Below, one piece after another: positions 24,773-33,807 of a stretch of 64,000 nt of DNA. The stretch spans positions 124,001 through 188,000 of the forward strand of contig CAMWME010000002.1 in assembly GCA_947175325.1 (NCBI GenBank), given 5' to 3'. Both the position numbers and the translations under genes were made by a program. How positions within the stretch are numbered: the stretch's first letter is position 1; every line of letters begins with the position of its first letter. The notes below the pieces were generated by a model that did not search any database, was not told the origin of the DNA, and was given only the letters and a program-made list of their open reading frames with translations. The DNA is from an uncultured Clostridia bacterium (GTDB lineage Bacteria > Bacillota > Clostridia > Christensenellales > Borkfalkiaceae).

Positions 24773-26692
24773 ATGAGTAAGAAAGAAATTTCAAGCGGAA
24801 CCGAAAAGGCAGAAGCACTTACCCGAAAGAAGACCGGAACGAAGAACGAAAGCGTAAAAGGAAAGACGCCCGCAAAGAAAGGCGTTAAAAAGGCAACGCC
24901 CGTAAAGGAAGTTAAGGGCGGCAAGACGGTTAAAGTCGATAAGAAAAAGGTTAAAAAGGCTAAGCCCGCTAAAAAGCTTACCGAAAAACAGCTTAAAAGG
25001 AAGCAAGCACGCGAGCAGAAGAAAATCGAGCTTGCCCGCATCCGCGCTGAGAAAAAACAGAAAAGACTTGAAAAGAAGCTTGAAGCAAGACAGAAGCGTC
25101 TTGACAGAATTGCGGAGGTTAAAAAGGCGCGCGCAGAGCGCAAGGCTAAGGCTCAAGAACGCCGCGATATGTTAAAGCACGAGAGCAAGGAAGCTCGCCG
25201 CGAGCGCATTGCGGAAGAACGTCAAGCTAAGGTTGAGGCAAGAAAAGCTAAGACCGAGGCACGCGTTGCCAAGCGTGAAGCGGCTATGGCTGACAAGCGC
25301 GCAAAGCGCGAGCATCAGTTGAAATTGCGTGCTCAAAAGCGTGCTGAAAAGAACGAAAAACGCCATGCGCCCGGCTTCGGCGGCTGGCTTGCGGCGGTTA
25401 TTTCCTTAGGCGTAACCACCCTTGCCCTCGGCACGATGCTGACCTTCGGCTGGATAAGCATGAACGGTATGCAAGCCGATATGGCGGCAATTCACACCGA
25501 ATCTTTGTACGAGCTGAACTCCATCGTTGACAACCTTGACACCAACCTTGCAAAGGCAAGAGTATCCAATTCCAGAAACGAGCAAGTTCGTATTCTTTCG
25601 GATATAGCTATCGAGAGCGAAATGGCTGAAACGGTTATCGAAAGACTTCCCCTCGACGGGCAGCTTACCGAAAGCATGACCTCTTTCGTAAACAAGATGG
25701 GCGACGGCGCGCAGTCAATGCTTTACTCGGTTGCAAGCGGCAAGCCCCTTACCGAGAGCCAAATTGCTACTATCGAATATATGTATAAAGTAAATAAGGA
25801 AATGAAGAGCATTATCAACGAGCTTACCGCAAACGCTAACGGCAACGATATGCTTGCGGCGATGAGCGGAAAGAACGGCAACCTCCTCTCCACTTCCTTC
25901 GACACCATTCAGAACACCACTATCGAAACACCCAAGGAAATCAACGACGGTCCTTTTGCAGAGAATATCGACAAGGTAACCGCGAAGAACCTTGAAGGTT
26001 TGGACGAGATTTCGGCAACCCGCGCGGAAGAGCTTGCTAAGAAGTATTTCGAGGACTATTCCGTTTCCGAAGTCAAGTGCACGGGCGAAGTTCTTGCAGA
26101 GCAGCTTGCTTGCTATAACCTTACCCTTACGACGAACGACGGCGAAATGAGTGCACAGATTTCTAAGCTTGGCGGCAAAGTAGTTGAATTCAACAGCTAT
26201 AAGGATTGCTCGGCGAAGAACTTCTCGGTGGAAAGATGCATCGACATTGCGGAGGATTTCTTGGACGACCTCGGCTACGACGATATGGAACCCGTATGGA
26301 CGAGTGAAAACGGCACGACTTGCAATTTGAATTTTGCTTACGAAAAGAACGGCGTTATATTCTACTCGGATATGATTAAGGTTAAGGTTTGCGAAGAGCG
26401 CGGTATAGTTACCGGTATGGAAGGACTTAGCTACGTTTTAAACCACGTTAAACGCGACGTTCCCACTGCAAGTATCACTAAGAGCGAGGCAAAGGAAAAG
26501 CTTCACGACGGTTTCGAAGTTGAAGGTTCAAGACTTTGCGTTATCCCCTTCGAGGGCGGCGAAGTGCTTTGCTACGAGTTCTACGGCAACTTTGAGGGCA
26601 ACGACTACTACGTGTATATCGACGCCAAGACCGGCGAAGAAGTTCAAGTATTCACCGTTATCGGCACTGCACAAGGCAGAGCACTTATGTGA
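24773..26692 (+). CDS. ypeB: Germination protein YpeB with a very basic N-terminal extension
   Basis: A 639-residue protein. Residues about 203-228 form a membrane helix (WLAAVISLGVTTLALGTML), followed by the YpeB region with its helical part (MQADMAAIHTESLYELNSI) and PepSY-like repeats in the C terminus (for example ATRAEELAKKYF and YVYIDAKTGEEVQVF). YpeB partners SleB in the spore. What is odd is the first ~200 residues: an almost uninterrupted Lys/Arg/Ala/Glu-rich, probably helical tract on the cytoplasmic side. Bacillus YpeB has only a few residues before its helix. The tract could bind DNA or membranes in the spore core; that is inference. Confidence 0.85.
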   Translation: MSKKEISSGTEKAEALTRKKTGTKNESVKGKTPAKKGVKKATPVKEVKGGKTVKVDKKKVKKAKPAKKLTEKQLKRKQAREQKKIELARIRAEKKQKRLEKKLEARQKRLDRIAEVKKARAERKAKAQERRDMLKHESKEARRERIAEERQAKVEARKAKTEARVAKREAAMADKRAKREHQLKLRAQKRAEKNEKRHAPGFGGWLAAVISLGVTTLALGTMLTFGWISMNGMQADMAAIHTESLYELNSIVDNLDTNLAKARVSNSRNEQVRILSDIAIESEMAETVIERLPLDGQLTESMTSFVNKMGDGAQSMLYSVASGKPLTESQIATIEYMYKVNKEMKSIINELTANANGNDMLAAMSGKNGNLLSTSFDTIQNTTIETPKEINDGPFAENIDKVTAKNLEGLDEISATRAEELAKKYFEDYSVSEVKCTGEVLAEQLACYNLTLTTNDGEMSAQISKLGGKVVEFNSYKDCSAKNFSVERCIDIAEDFLDDLGYDDMEPVWTSENGTTCNLNFAYEKNGVIFYSDMIKVKVCEERGIVTGMEGLSYVLNHVKRDVPTASITKSEAKEKLHDGFEVEGSRLCVIPFEGGEVLCYEFYGNFEGNDYYVYIDAKTGEEVQVFTVIGTAQGRALM

Positions 26693-26726
26693 TTGTGTTG
26701 GTTGCAACTTAAATATAATATAAGAG

Positions 26727-26757
26727 CCGCCCGCGGAGTTATCCGCGGGCGGTTTAT
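26727..26757. terminator. Terminator between ypeB and parB
   Basis: CCGCCCGCGGA / TCCGCGGGCGG with a GTTA loop and TTTATT tail. Confidence 0.8.
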
Positions 26758-26771
26758 TAATACTTATAAAA

Positions 26772-27686
26772 TTACTGCTTATCAATGATATCTAAGATTT
26801 CGGAAATTCTGTCCAAATCGTCGCGGGAATAATAGTCTATGTAGATACGGCCCTTCTTATCCGTGCCGATAAGGCTGACCTTCGTTCTGAACGCGAAACG
26901 CATTCTCTCTACCAAATGTTTAAGCTCGATAGAGGCAAGCGCCTTCTTTTTCTTCTTGCGTTCGTCCAAAATTTCGGGCGGTATATTGTAGGCGCGCACC
27001 TTCTTTTCAAGCTCGCGCACGGAATACTGACTGCGGATTGCGTCGTGTGCGAAGTTGACTTGCTCTTCTGCGGGCAGAGGAACTATCGTCCTTGCGTGGC
27101 CGGCGGAAAGCTTGCCTTCCGCAACCAAAGATATAACTTCGGGGCAGAGGTTCAAAAGCCTTAAAGTGTTGGCTATCGCGGGGCGGGACTTGCCTATTCT
27201 CTCGGCAAGCTCGTCTTGGGTGAGCTTATAATCTACCATAAGCTGTTTCATAGCCGTAGCCGCTTCTATGGGGTTTAAGTCCTCCCTTTGCAAGTTTTCG
27301 ATAAGGGAAATTTCCTTGATTTCTCTCTGGGTATACTTGCGAATGACTACGGGGATAGTGAGCTTTCCGGCAAGCTTACATGCACGGAAACGTCTTTCAC
27401 CCGCGATAATCATATACGTGCCGTCGTCGTTGTCGTTTACGACGATTGGCATAATCACGCCGTGTTTTTTGATTGAGTCGGCAAGCTCTCTTAAAGCTTG
27501 CTCGTCAAAGTTTTTACGGGGCTGATTGGGATTTGGCGATATCTTGTCTATTGCCATTTCCTCGGCGTTCTTCCTCTCCTCGTCAGTATAATCGAACACG
27601 CTTCTGTGCTGCTCGAATGCGTTCTCGTACGCCGCCTCGGTTTCGCCGAACAAGGCGTCCAAACCCTTACCTAAACCTTTTGCCAT
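26772..27686 (-). CDS. parB: Chromosome partitioning protein ParB/Spo0J
   Basis: A 304-residue DNA-binding CTPase-type partition protein. Near the N terminus is the ParB motif region IMPIVVNDNDDGTYMIIAGERRFRACK (in two blocks), including the CTP-binding GERRFRA box. It is followed by ENLQREDLNPIEAA and the helix-turn-helix KLTQDELAERIGKSRPAIAN. The C-terminal dimerisation domain is basic. It loads at parS and recruits SMC. Two strong parS-like sequences lie near 31.1 kb, on the far side of ftsH. A dispersed hairpin repeat separates it from parA. Confidence 0.95.
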   Translation of the reverse strand: MAKGLGKGLDALFGETEAAYENAFEQHRSVFDYTDEERKNAEEMAIDKISPNPNQPRKNFDEQALRELADSIKKHGVIMPIVVNDNDDGTYMIIAGERRFRACKLAGKLTIPVVIRKYTQREIKEISLIENLQREDLNPIEAATAMKQLMVDYKLTQDELAERIGKSRPAIANTLRLLNLCPEVISLVAEGKLSAGHARTIVPLPAEEQVNFAHDAIRSQYSVRELEKKVRAYNIPPEILDERKKKKKALASIELKHLVERMRFAFRTKVSLIGTDKKGRIYIDYYSRDDLDRISEILDIIDKQ

Positions 27687-27708
27687 ATTTCACCTCTAAA
27701 ATTTTTCC

Positions 27709-27739
27709 TAAGCGTTCCGCTTAACCTTGTATCTTAATA
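27709..27739 (+). repeat. Dispersed hairpin repeat, copy 3
   Basis: Stem TAAGCG-TTC-CGCTTA followed by ACCTTGTATCTTAATA, in the gap between parA and parB. Orientation is opposite to those genes. Confidence 0.65.
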
Positions 27740-27794
27740 ACTGTGTTGACACACGTGCAACACTCACGTCAAGCAAACAAATCGTTTTGTAAAA

Positions 27795-28559
27795 TTATCT
27801 TTGTTTTGAAAGAAACTCTTCCGTTAAGGCCCTATACGCCCTCGCACCCGCGCATTTGGGGTCGTGCAAAAGTATGGGCACGCCGTGGCTGGGTGCCTCT
27901 GCAAGCCTTACGTTGCGGGGGATTATTATTTCAAACAGCTTGGTTTTGAAGAACTTCTTTATCTCCGCCGTAATCTGCTTTGAAATAAGTGCCCTACCGT
28001 CGTACATGGTTATTACTACGCCCTCAATCTGCAGCTGCGGGTTGAGGTGTTGTTTTACCATTGCAATCGTGTTCATTAGCTGGCTTACGCCCTCTAAGGC
28101 GTAGTATTCCGACTGCATAGGAATAAGTATCGAATCGGATGCGACCCACGCGCTTACCGTCAAAAGCCCCAACGAAGGCGGACAGTCTATAAATATGTAA
28201 TCGTAGTCGTCGCGCACCTTGTCAAGTGCATTTTTCAGTATGCGCTCCCTACTTTTTTTATATACGAGGTCCACTTCCGCACCCGTCAAGTCGACGTTGG
28301 CGGGCAGTATGTCAAGTAGCTTTACTTGCGTAGGCAAGATGTTTGCCGCTGCGGAATCGTCCTCTATCAGCACGTTGTACACGGACTTTTTCAAAGAGCT
28401 TTTAGAAAAGCCTAAGCCCGTCGTCGCGTTGCCTTGCGAGTCCAAATCCACAAGCAAAACCTTCTTGCCCATATCCGCACAGTAAGCCGCCATGTTAATC
28501 GCCGTCGTAGTTTTGCCTACGCCGCCTTTCTTGTTAGTTAACGAAATTATTTTACCCAT
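27795..28559 (-). CDS. parA: Chromosome partitioning ATPase ParA/Soj
   Basis: About 254 residues starting MGKIISLTNKKGG. The deviant Walker A KKGGVGKTT lies at the N terminus, with IFIDCPPSLGLL as Walker B-type motif. This is the chromosomal Soj type: no N-terminal DNA-binding extension. It works with ParB at origin segregation and, in Bacillus, also modulates DnaA. A TTG nine bases upstream is a possible alternative start. Confidence 0.95.
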   Translation of the reverse strand: MGKIISLTNKKGGVGKTTTAINMAAYCADMGKKVLLVDLDSQGNATTGLGFSKSSLKKSVYNVLIEDDSAAANILPTQVKLLDILPANVDLTGAEVDLVYKKSRERILKNALDKVRDDYDYIFIDCPPSLGLLTVSAWVASDSILIPMQSEYYALEGVSQLMNTIAMVKQHLNPQLQIEGVVITMYDGRALISKQITAEIKKFFKTKLFEIIIPRNVRLAEAPSHGVPILLHDPKCAGARAYRALTEEFLSKQR

Positions 28560-28615
28560 ATCACTCAACTCTCTTTTCTTTACCGTAATATCTTTAAACC
28601 CGCTTTTGCCTTTTC

Positions 28616-28631
28616 GGTTTCACGGGAAACA
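28616..28631 (+). other. Weak parS-like site
   Basis: GGTTTCACGGGAAACA differs at two positions from the palindrome TGTTTCACGTGAAACA. It lies between ftsH and parA, close to the ParB gene. Possibly functional, weaker than the two sites near 31.1 kb. Confidence 0.4.
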
Positions 28632-28636
28632 TAGCC

Positions 28637-30880
28637 TTAGAAACGGATTTGCTTTTCGCCGTCGTCGCCGCCGTTATCGTCATCGTCCGAAGGCTTTTCT
28701 TCCGTTACGTTTTCATACTTTTTGAAATGGCTTTCGGAACGGCTGCCCTCTTGTTCGTCCATATACTTCATAACCTCGGAGTAGGACTTGCCTTCCAAAA
28801 GCATATCCACCTCTTCGGTGTAGATGGTTTCGCGTTCGATAAGAACCCTTGCCATATTGTCGAGAATTGAACGGTTTTCGCTTAAAAGCTTTCTCGCACG
28901 CTCGTGCTGGGCGGAAATGATGTCACGCACTTCGTCGTCTATCATTTTTGCCGTTTCTTCGGAATAAGAGTTATGGGTTGCCATATCTCTTCCTATAAAC
29001 ATGGGCTGCGAATCGTCGCTGTAACATATAAGCCCGAGCTTGTCGCTCATGCCGAGCTCCGTTACCATCGCGCGTGCCATTTTCGTGGCAACCTTGATAT
29101 CGTTTGAAGCACCCGAAGAAATGTCTTTTATAACTAATTCTTCGGCAACGCGTCCGCCGAGCGTCATACAGATATCGTCAACCATGTAGTTTTTTGAGTA
29201 GTACGCGCGGTCGCTTTCGGGCCGCATCATGGTGAAGCCGCCGGCATTGCCGCGGGGGATTATAGTTACCTCGTGAACGGGGTCGCAGTTCGTGCAAAGC
29301 TTTGCAAGGATACAGTGGCCCGATTCGTGGAAAGCCGTAAGCCTTTTGTCTTGTTCGGTAATAACCTTACTCTTCTTCGCGGGGCCCATAGCAACCTTAT
29401 CGAAGGCTTCGTAAAGCTCGGCGTTGCCGATAAACTTCTTGTTAGCACGGGCTGCAAGAATTGCTGCTTCGTTTAAAAGGTTTGCAAGGTCCGCACCGGA
29501 GAAACCGGCACTGAGGCGAGCAACGTTTTTGAGGTTTACGTCGGGTGCAAGCGGTTTGTTGCGGGCGTGAACCTTCAAAATCTGCTCTCTTCCCTTTACG
29601 TCGGGAAGGTTAACGTATACTTGTCTGTCGAAACGGCCGGGACGCATAAGCGCGGGGTCGAGAATGTCCGCACGGTTGGTCGCCGCCATAACTATTACGC
29701 CTTCGTTTGATTCAAAGCCGTCCATTTGGACGAGGATTTGGTTTAAGGTCTGCTCTCTTTCGTCGTTGCCGCCGCCAAGCCCCGCTCCGCGGTGTCTGCC
29801 GACAGCGTCGATTTCGTCGACGAAGATTATACAAGGCTGATTCTTCTTAGCCATATCAAATAGGTCACGCACACGCGACGCACCTACGCCCACGTACATT
29901 TCAACGAAATCCGAACCCGAAACCGAGAAGAACGGAACGCCCGCTTCGCCGGCAACTGCCTTTGCAAACAGCGTTTTACCCGTTCCGGGAGGGCCCACCA
30001 AAAGCACGCCCTTAGGGATACGCGCCCCCAAATCAGAGAATTTTTTGGGCTGGCGCAAGAACTCTACGATTTCTGCAAGCTCAACTTTTTCTTCCTCGGC
30101 ACCCGCAACGTCAGTGAAGCGAACCTTAATATTCGTAGTTACGCGGGCTTTTGTTTTGGCGAAGCTCATCATTTTGCCGCCACCGCCCATTGAGGAGCGG
30201 ATAATAAGGAAGAACACCACGCATACAATAACTATTGAAAGAACGGAGAACGCCGTTGAAACCCAGCTGCCCGCGTTGGGGTTAGCCATATCAACTTCAA
30301 CGCCGAACGATTTAATCTGGTCCCAACCCTCTGCGCCATACTGTGAAGGGCCGTAACAGAAGTAGGATAACACCATTTTATCGTTCTTTTCGCTGTAAGT
30401 GTAGCCTTTATACTCGTAGGAATTAAGCTCTACTTTCCATATTACTATTAATGGGGTCGCTTTTTCGTCGTCGGTAACGATTTTGCCGTCAACTACCTTG
30501 TAGCCTTCAAGAACCTTTAAAGGCGTATGGTTTTCATCGTCGGTAACGAGCTTACCGTCAACCTCCACGTATTCCATAGATGCATCATAATCGGTAGCGC
30601 TAACAATTTTAATTATTTCTGTCTGTTCTGCGCCCCCGTTTTCAGCCTTAACGTTGACTTTAACTTTGACTTCGTTAGGCGCATACCTTACACCGTTGGG
30701 ATTGTATTTGCCGTCTTTATCTTCTTTAAAGTACTGAGCATTCTCCATGTAAGATATAAATTGCGTCGTCGATTTCTTGGCTGCGCCACCGTTCAAAGTA
30801 GTCGTCAATATGATTGCAATGGCGGCAACGATAAGAACGAGTATGATAGCCCCGAATATAAGTCTGCCTTTTTTACTCAA
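28637..30880 (-). CDS. ftsH: ATP-dependent zinc metalloprotease FtsH
   Basis: About 747 residues from a TTG start (GGAG seven bases before). Two membrane helices (about residues 8-28 and 210-230) flank an unusually large outer domain. The AAA module has Walker A GPPGTGKT, Walker [13 protein letters not shown] and the second region of homology ([20 protein letters not shown]). The protease domain has HESGH. The protein degrades membrane and short-lived cytoplasmic proteins. The outer domain contains two near-identical 20-residue units beginning [10 protein letters not shown] and [10 protein letters not shown], 23 residues apart, visible as a DNA repeat as well. The C-terminal tail is acidic ([11 protein letters not shown]). 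Confidence 0.95.
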   Translation of the reverse strand: MSKKGRLIFGAIILVLIVAAIAIILTTTLNGGAAKKSTTQFISYMENAQYFKEDKDGKYNPNGVRYAPNEVKVKVNVKAENGGAEQTEIIKIVSATDYDASMEYVEVDGKLVTDDENHTPLKVLEGYKVVDGKIVTDDEKATPLIVIWKVELNSYEYKGYTYSEKNDKMVLSYFCYGPSQYGAEGWDQIKSFGVEVDMANPNAGSWVSTAFSVLSIVIVCVVFFLIIRSSMGGGGKMMSFAKTKARVTTNIKVRFTDVAGAEEEKVELAEIVEFLRQPKKFSDLGARIPKGVLLVGPPGTGKTLFAKAVAGEAGVPFFSVSGSDFVEMYVGVGASRVRDLFDMAKKNQPCIIFVDEIDAVGRHRGAGLGGGNDEREQTLNQILVQMDGFESNEGVIVMAATNRADILDPALMRPGRFDRQVYVNLPDVKGREQILKVHARNKPLAPDVNLKNVARLSAGFSGADLANLLNEAAILAARANKKFIGNAELYEAFDKVAMGPAKKSKVITEQDKRLTAFHESGHCILAKLCTNCDPVHEVTIIPRGNAGGFTMMRPESDRAYYSKNYMVDDICMTLGGRVAEELVIKDISSGASNDIKVATKMARAMVTELGMSDKLGLICYSDDSQPMFIGRDMATHNSYSEETAKMIDDEVRDIISAQHERARKLLSENRSILDNMARVLIERETIYTEEVDMLLEGKSYSEVMKYMDEQEGSRSESHFKKYENVTEEKPSDDDDNGGDDGEKQIRF

Positions 30881-30910
30881 AATATAACTCCTTATTATGA
30901 AACTTAATAT

Positions 30911-30940
30911 ATTATAACAGATATACCATGCCGTTTGCAA
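30911..30940 (-). promoter_or_regulatory. Promoter of ftsH
   Basis: On the minus strand: TTGCAA, 18-base spacer, TATAAT, about 30 bases before the TTG start. Confidence 0.6.
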
Positions 30941-31079
30941 GCGTTTGCTTAAAAAAAGTTAGATATATCACTTAAATTTTACAGATTTTTTACACTTTGA
31001 TATCTTTAAAAAATGAGGGTAATTTTGTCGAAAATCGCTTGATTTTTGCTTGCGCTGTGCGGTTTTTTGCAATAAAAAA

Positions 31080-31095
31080 TGTTTCATGTGGAACA
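31080..31095. other. parS-like site 1
   Basis: TGTTTCATGTGGAACA; its complement TGTTCCACATGAAACA differs by one base from the Bacillus parS sequence TGTTCCACGTGAAACA. Likely ParB loading site beside the DnaA-box cluster. Confidence 0.8.
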
Positions 31096-31122
31096 TTCAA
31101 CCAAATTTTTTGACGTTTTTTG

Positions 31123-31138
31123 TGTTTCACGTGGAACG
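31123..31138. other. parS-like site 2
   Basis: TGTTTCACGTGGAACG; its complement CGTTCCACGTGAAACA differs only at the outermost base from Bacillus parS. Centre-to-centre distance to site 1 is 43 bp, about four helical turns. Confidence 0.85.
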
Positions 31139-31161
31139 TATACCGCACAATTTTTGGGAAT

Positions 31162-31370
31162 TGTGGATAAATCTTCAAAAAATGTGGATTTTTTGCTCAT
31201 TTTTGCTAAAATCGGTAATTTTTATGTGGATAATTACGCGAAGTTTTTCTCAAAATTTACGGGTATACCCATTATATAGGTTAATTTGTGCAATTTTTGT
31301 GGATAAAATACCGATTTATTGCTTTTTAAGGTCATTTTGGGCCGTTTAGCGCTGTGGATTTTGTGGAAAA
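31162..31370 (+). other. oriC: DnaA-box cluster, candidate replication origin
   Basis: Six DnaA boxes in one orientation in a very AT-rich gap: TGTGGATAA (perfect) at 31162, 31225 and 31298; TGTGGATTT at 31183 and 31353; TGTGGAAAA at 31362. A perfect palindrome GGGTATACCC lies at 31261-31270. Two parS-like sites are just upstream. This has the composition of an origin, though dnaA itself is not adjacent. A second, weaker cluster precedes dnaN, so the origin may be bipartite across the genes in between. Confidence 0.7.
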
Positions 31371-31520
31371 AATTAGGTTTTCAGCCTCTGAGAGCGATTT
31401 TTTTCAAAAACTGTATGGAATTTGAAGGTTTTTTTAGGGTAAAAATTATAAATTTTATTGCCTTTGTCAATAATCTACACGTTAAAAGCAACGACGGAAT
31501 ACTTTAATGAAGGAAATGTA

Positions 31521-32105
31521 ATGGAATATTCGTTTAATTTGTACAATGCCCTTGCTCCGCAAGGAATTTGCCTAACTTTAAGGAAAATGTTATCTAAGTT
31601 TTCAAAAACTCCGACGGTTCTATGTATCGGAAGCGATTTGTCGGTGGGTGACAGCCTTGGACCGGTAACCGGCACGATGCTTAAAGACCAGCTTTCGGGT
31701 CTGAATTGCTACGTTTACGGGACGCTGGCTAAGCCTATAACGGCGCATGAGGTAAAATATATGAACGAATTCTTACGCGCCACCCATCCGGACAGTCCTA
31801 TAATAGCTATTGATGCGGCAGTTGGTATTGCCGGTGACATAGGGCTTATCAAGCTTTCGCCCAACGGAATTAAACCGGGCAGCGGAGCCAACAAAAAGCT
31901 TGCAACCGTCGGTGACGCTTCTATTATGGGAATAGTGGCGGAGAAGTCTATGTTCAACTATTCTTTATTCTCGGCAACCCGCTTAAATATTATATACAAA
32001 ATGGCGGCAATTATTGCCGACGGTGTTTCTTCGTATATAATCGAGAACTTGCAGAAGGGAAGCTGGGGGAACGAGGTAAATATTTACGATAAAAAATCAG
32101 TCTAA
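31521..32105 (+). CDS. yyaC: YyaC-type sporulation protein (DUF1256)
   Basis: About 194 residues from an ATG with AAGGA upstream. The N-terminal phrase VLCIGSDLSVGDSLGPVTG and the later ITAHEVKYMNEF, AIDAAVGIAGDIG and KPGSGANKKLATVGDASI are characteristic of the YyaC family, related in fold to the germination protease Gpr. Its biochemical role is not settled. It also lies close to the origin in Bacillus. It sits between the two DnaA-box clusters and ends at a strong bidirectional terminator. Confidence 0.85.
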   Translation: MEYSFNLYNALAPQGICLTLRKMLSKFSKTPTVLCIGSDLSVGDSLGPVTGTMLKDQLSGLNCYVYGTLAKPITAHEVKYMNEFLRATHPDSPIIAIDAAVGIAGDIGLIKLSPNGIKPGSGANKKLATVGDASIMGIVAEKSMFNYSLFSATRLNIIYKMAAIIADGVSSYIIENLQKGSWGNEVNIYDKKSV

Positions 32106-32142
32106 AATTTGTAGGCGCAGACGGTTTTTTAAAGTAAAAAAG

Positions 32143-32177
32143 AGGGGGCGCAAAGTATTAAAAACTTTGCGCCCCCT
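32143..32177. terminator. Bidirectional terminator between yyaC and the SLOG gene
   Basis: A 14-bp perfect stem AGGGGGCGCAAAGT / ACTTTGCGCCCCCT with an ATTAAAA loop, between converging genes. Confidence 0.85.
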
Positions 32178-32230
32178 AATTCATTTATATAGTTTTTGCA
32201 CGCCTTACTGCCGCATTTTTACGTCGTTTT

Positions 32231-32680
32231 TTAAAGCTCGATAAGGTTCACGCCTTTAGATTTGGCGTAGTTAACGGTGTAGGAAGTACCGCCGCTTTTC
32301 CTCCTTTGATAGGTTACTAAGACGTTACAGTTGTCAACCATGTACCTATCGCGGACGAACATGCATCCGTCGTAATATTCTTCCGAAAGTACGATTTTTT
32401 GACTGCAATTTTCTAAAATTTTTAAGTATCTTTCCTTGTTTTTTTTGGAAAAAGAATCCTCTTGGCCGAGGCACGGAATGCAAGCAATCAGATTGATTTT
32501 ATAGTCTTTTTTATACTGCAAAACGCTCTCGGCTGCGGCAAGGTCAAAGCCCATTGCCATGCCGCAAAAAAAGTTCTTCGTGCCGCCTTTTATAAGGTTC
32601 AAAATTACCTTGTCTAAAAGGTTGTAATCGAAGTCTTTTTCGAGAATTCTGTGCCCCGTAAAAGCGCAATTTTCGTACAT
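32231..32680 (-). CDS. SLOG-fold protein (YpsA/DUF1273-like)
   Basis: A 149-residue Rossmann-like protein. It opens with AFTGHRIL, continues with NFFCGMAMGFDLAAAE (glycine-rich loop plus helix) and has a later CMFVRDRYMVDNCNVLVTY segment, the pattern of the YpsA/DUF1273 branch of the SLOG superfamily. These proteins are thought to bind nucleotides or nucleotide-derived ligands; the precise function is unknown. It lies behind rsmG on the same strand. Confidence 0.7.
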   Translation of the reverse strand: MYENCAFTGHRILEKDFDYNLLDKVILNLIKGGTKNFFCGMAMGFDLAAAESVLQYKKDYKINLIACIPCLGQEDSFSKKNKERYLKILENCSQKIVLSEEYYDGCMFVRDRYMVDNCNVLVTYQRRKSGGTSYTVNYAKSKGVNLIEL

Positions 32681-32750
32681 ATTTTCCGTCCTTGAAATAA
32701 GGCTTGCGCCCGTTAAAATTTACTTAAAAAAGTTATGCGCCCCCTAAAAA

Positions 32751-33419
32751 TTATAGAGGTTTTTTGCGTTCCAAGCCTCTTCCTCGAGGGTATTTTTCGG
32801 GCGTTGATTTTACCTTTTTTATGACTATTACGGTACGCTTTCCGAACCCTTCCGGAAGGTCGTATTTTTCGATTTTTTCTATCTCTCCGCCAAGGGTTTT
32901 TATCGCGTTTAAGCTCTCGTTAATTTCCTCGTCGGCGTCGCCCTTATAAGCAATAAATCTGCCGCCTATTTTGACGAAGGGTAAGCAGTACTCGCACAAG
33001 GTGTTAAGCCTTGCAACCGCCCTCGCCGTGGCAACGTCGAACTTTTCACGGAGGTTTTTGTCCTTTCCGCCGTCCTCTGCACGTATATTGAGAACTTGTA
33101 CACCGTTAAAGCCGAGTTTATCAACAACGTGCCTTAGATATTCACACTTCTTGCCCGTGCTTTCTATCAAAGTAAAGCTCAAATCGTCCCTAACTATCTT
33201 TAAAGGCACGGAAGGGAACCCCCCGCCGGAGCCGATTTCGACAACTTTTGCGCCAGTAGGGAAGTATTTTTGGGGTTGAATGCTGTCAAAAAAGTGCTTG
33301 ATATACACTTCTTTTTCGTCGGAAATTGCCGTTAAATTATATTTTTGATTGAATTCCGTTAAAATCCCGTTAAATTCACGGAACTTTTCGGAAAACTGCT
33401 CGTAGCCTTCTAAAATCAT
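32751..33419 (-). CDS. rsmG: 16S rRNA (guanine-527-N7) methyltransferase
   Basis: A 222-residue class I SAM methyltransferase that modifies 16S rRNA in the 530 loop. The SAM motif VVEIGSGGGFPSVPLKI, followed by FTLIESTGKKCEYLRHVV and the ATARAVARLNTLCEYC segment, is typical of RsmG/GidB. Near the origin rsmG usually follows mnmG; here it stands apart, facing away from dnaN, with a DnaA-box cluster in the gap. Confidence 0.93.
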   Translation of the reverse strand: MILEGYEQFSEKFREFNGILTEFNQKYNLTAISDEKEVYIKHFFDSIQPQKYFPTGAKVVEIGSGGGFPSVPLKIVRDDLSFTLIESTGKKCEYLRHVVDKLGFNGVQVLNIRAEDGGKDKNLREKFDVATARAVARLNTLCEYCLPFVKIGGRFIAYKGDADEEINESLNAIKTLGGEIEKIEKYDLPEGFGKRTVIVIKKVKSTPEKYPRGRGLERKKPL

Positions 33420-33462
33420 AAGAAAAGTATAACAAATTAATAACTTTTTATCAACCTTTTAC

Positions 33463-33594
33463 TTTTCCACTATCCACTTTATTTTGTGGAAATTTATTTT
33501 TTTGAGGTTTTTTAGGGATTCCATTTCAAAATTAAAGATTTTTTTAACTTTTTATCCACTTTTTTAAGGAATTTATACAGTAGTTATACAGCAG
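33463..33594. other. Second DnaA-box cluster with tandem repeat, upstream of dnaN
   Basis: The 388-base gap between rsmG and dnaN holds near-matches to the DnaA box: TTTTCCACT (33463), CTATCCACT (33470), TGTGGAAAT (33485, opposite strand) and TTATCCACT (33552). These are followed by an exact tandem pair of 11-mers, TTATACAGTAG and TTATACAGCAG (33573-33594). The rest is AT-rich up to the dnaN leader. It fits a DnaA-responsive promoter or an unwinding element. Confidence 0.5.
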
Positions 33595-33807
33595 ATATTA
33601 ACAGTTTTTTTGTTTTTAAATATAGCTTAAAATACCCTTATTCTGTTGCATTTTGCCCTTAAATTTGTTATTATATTGGTGAAATTATAAAGGCGGAGGA
33701 AAGTTTTACACATTTCCCCAGCCCCTACTATTATAATTACTAAATAAATCTTTATTAATATAATTAATAAATTAAACGATAAAGAGGGAAATTTACGGAG
33801 ATTTACT

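Noticed and set aside
31373-31520. Longer yyaC start or additional small genes in the DnaA-box gap
   Set aside because: Frames crossing the gap are AT-rich, lack ribosome binding sites and overlap the DnaA boxes; the ATG at 31521 with AAGGA is the better start.
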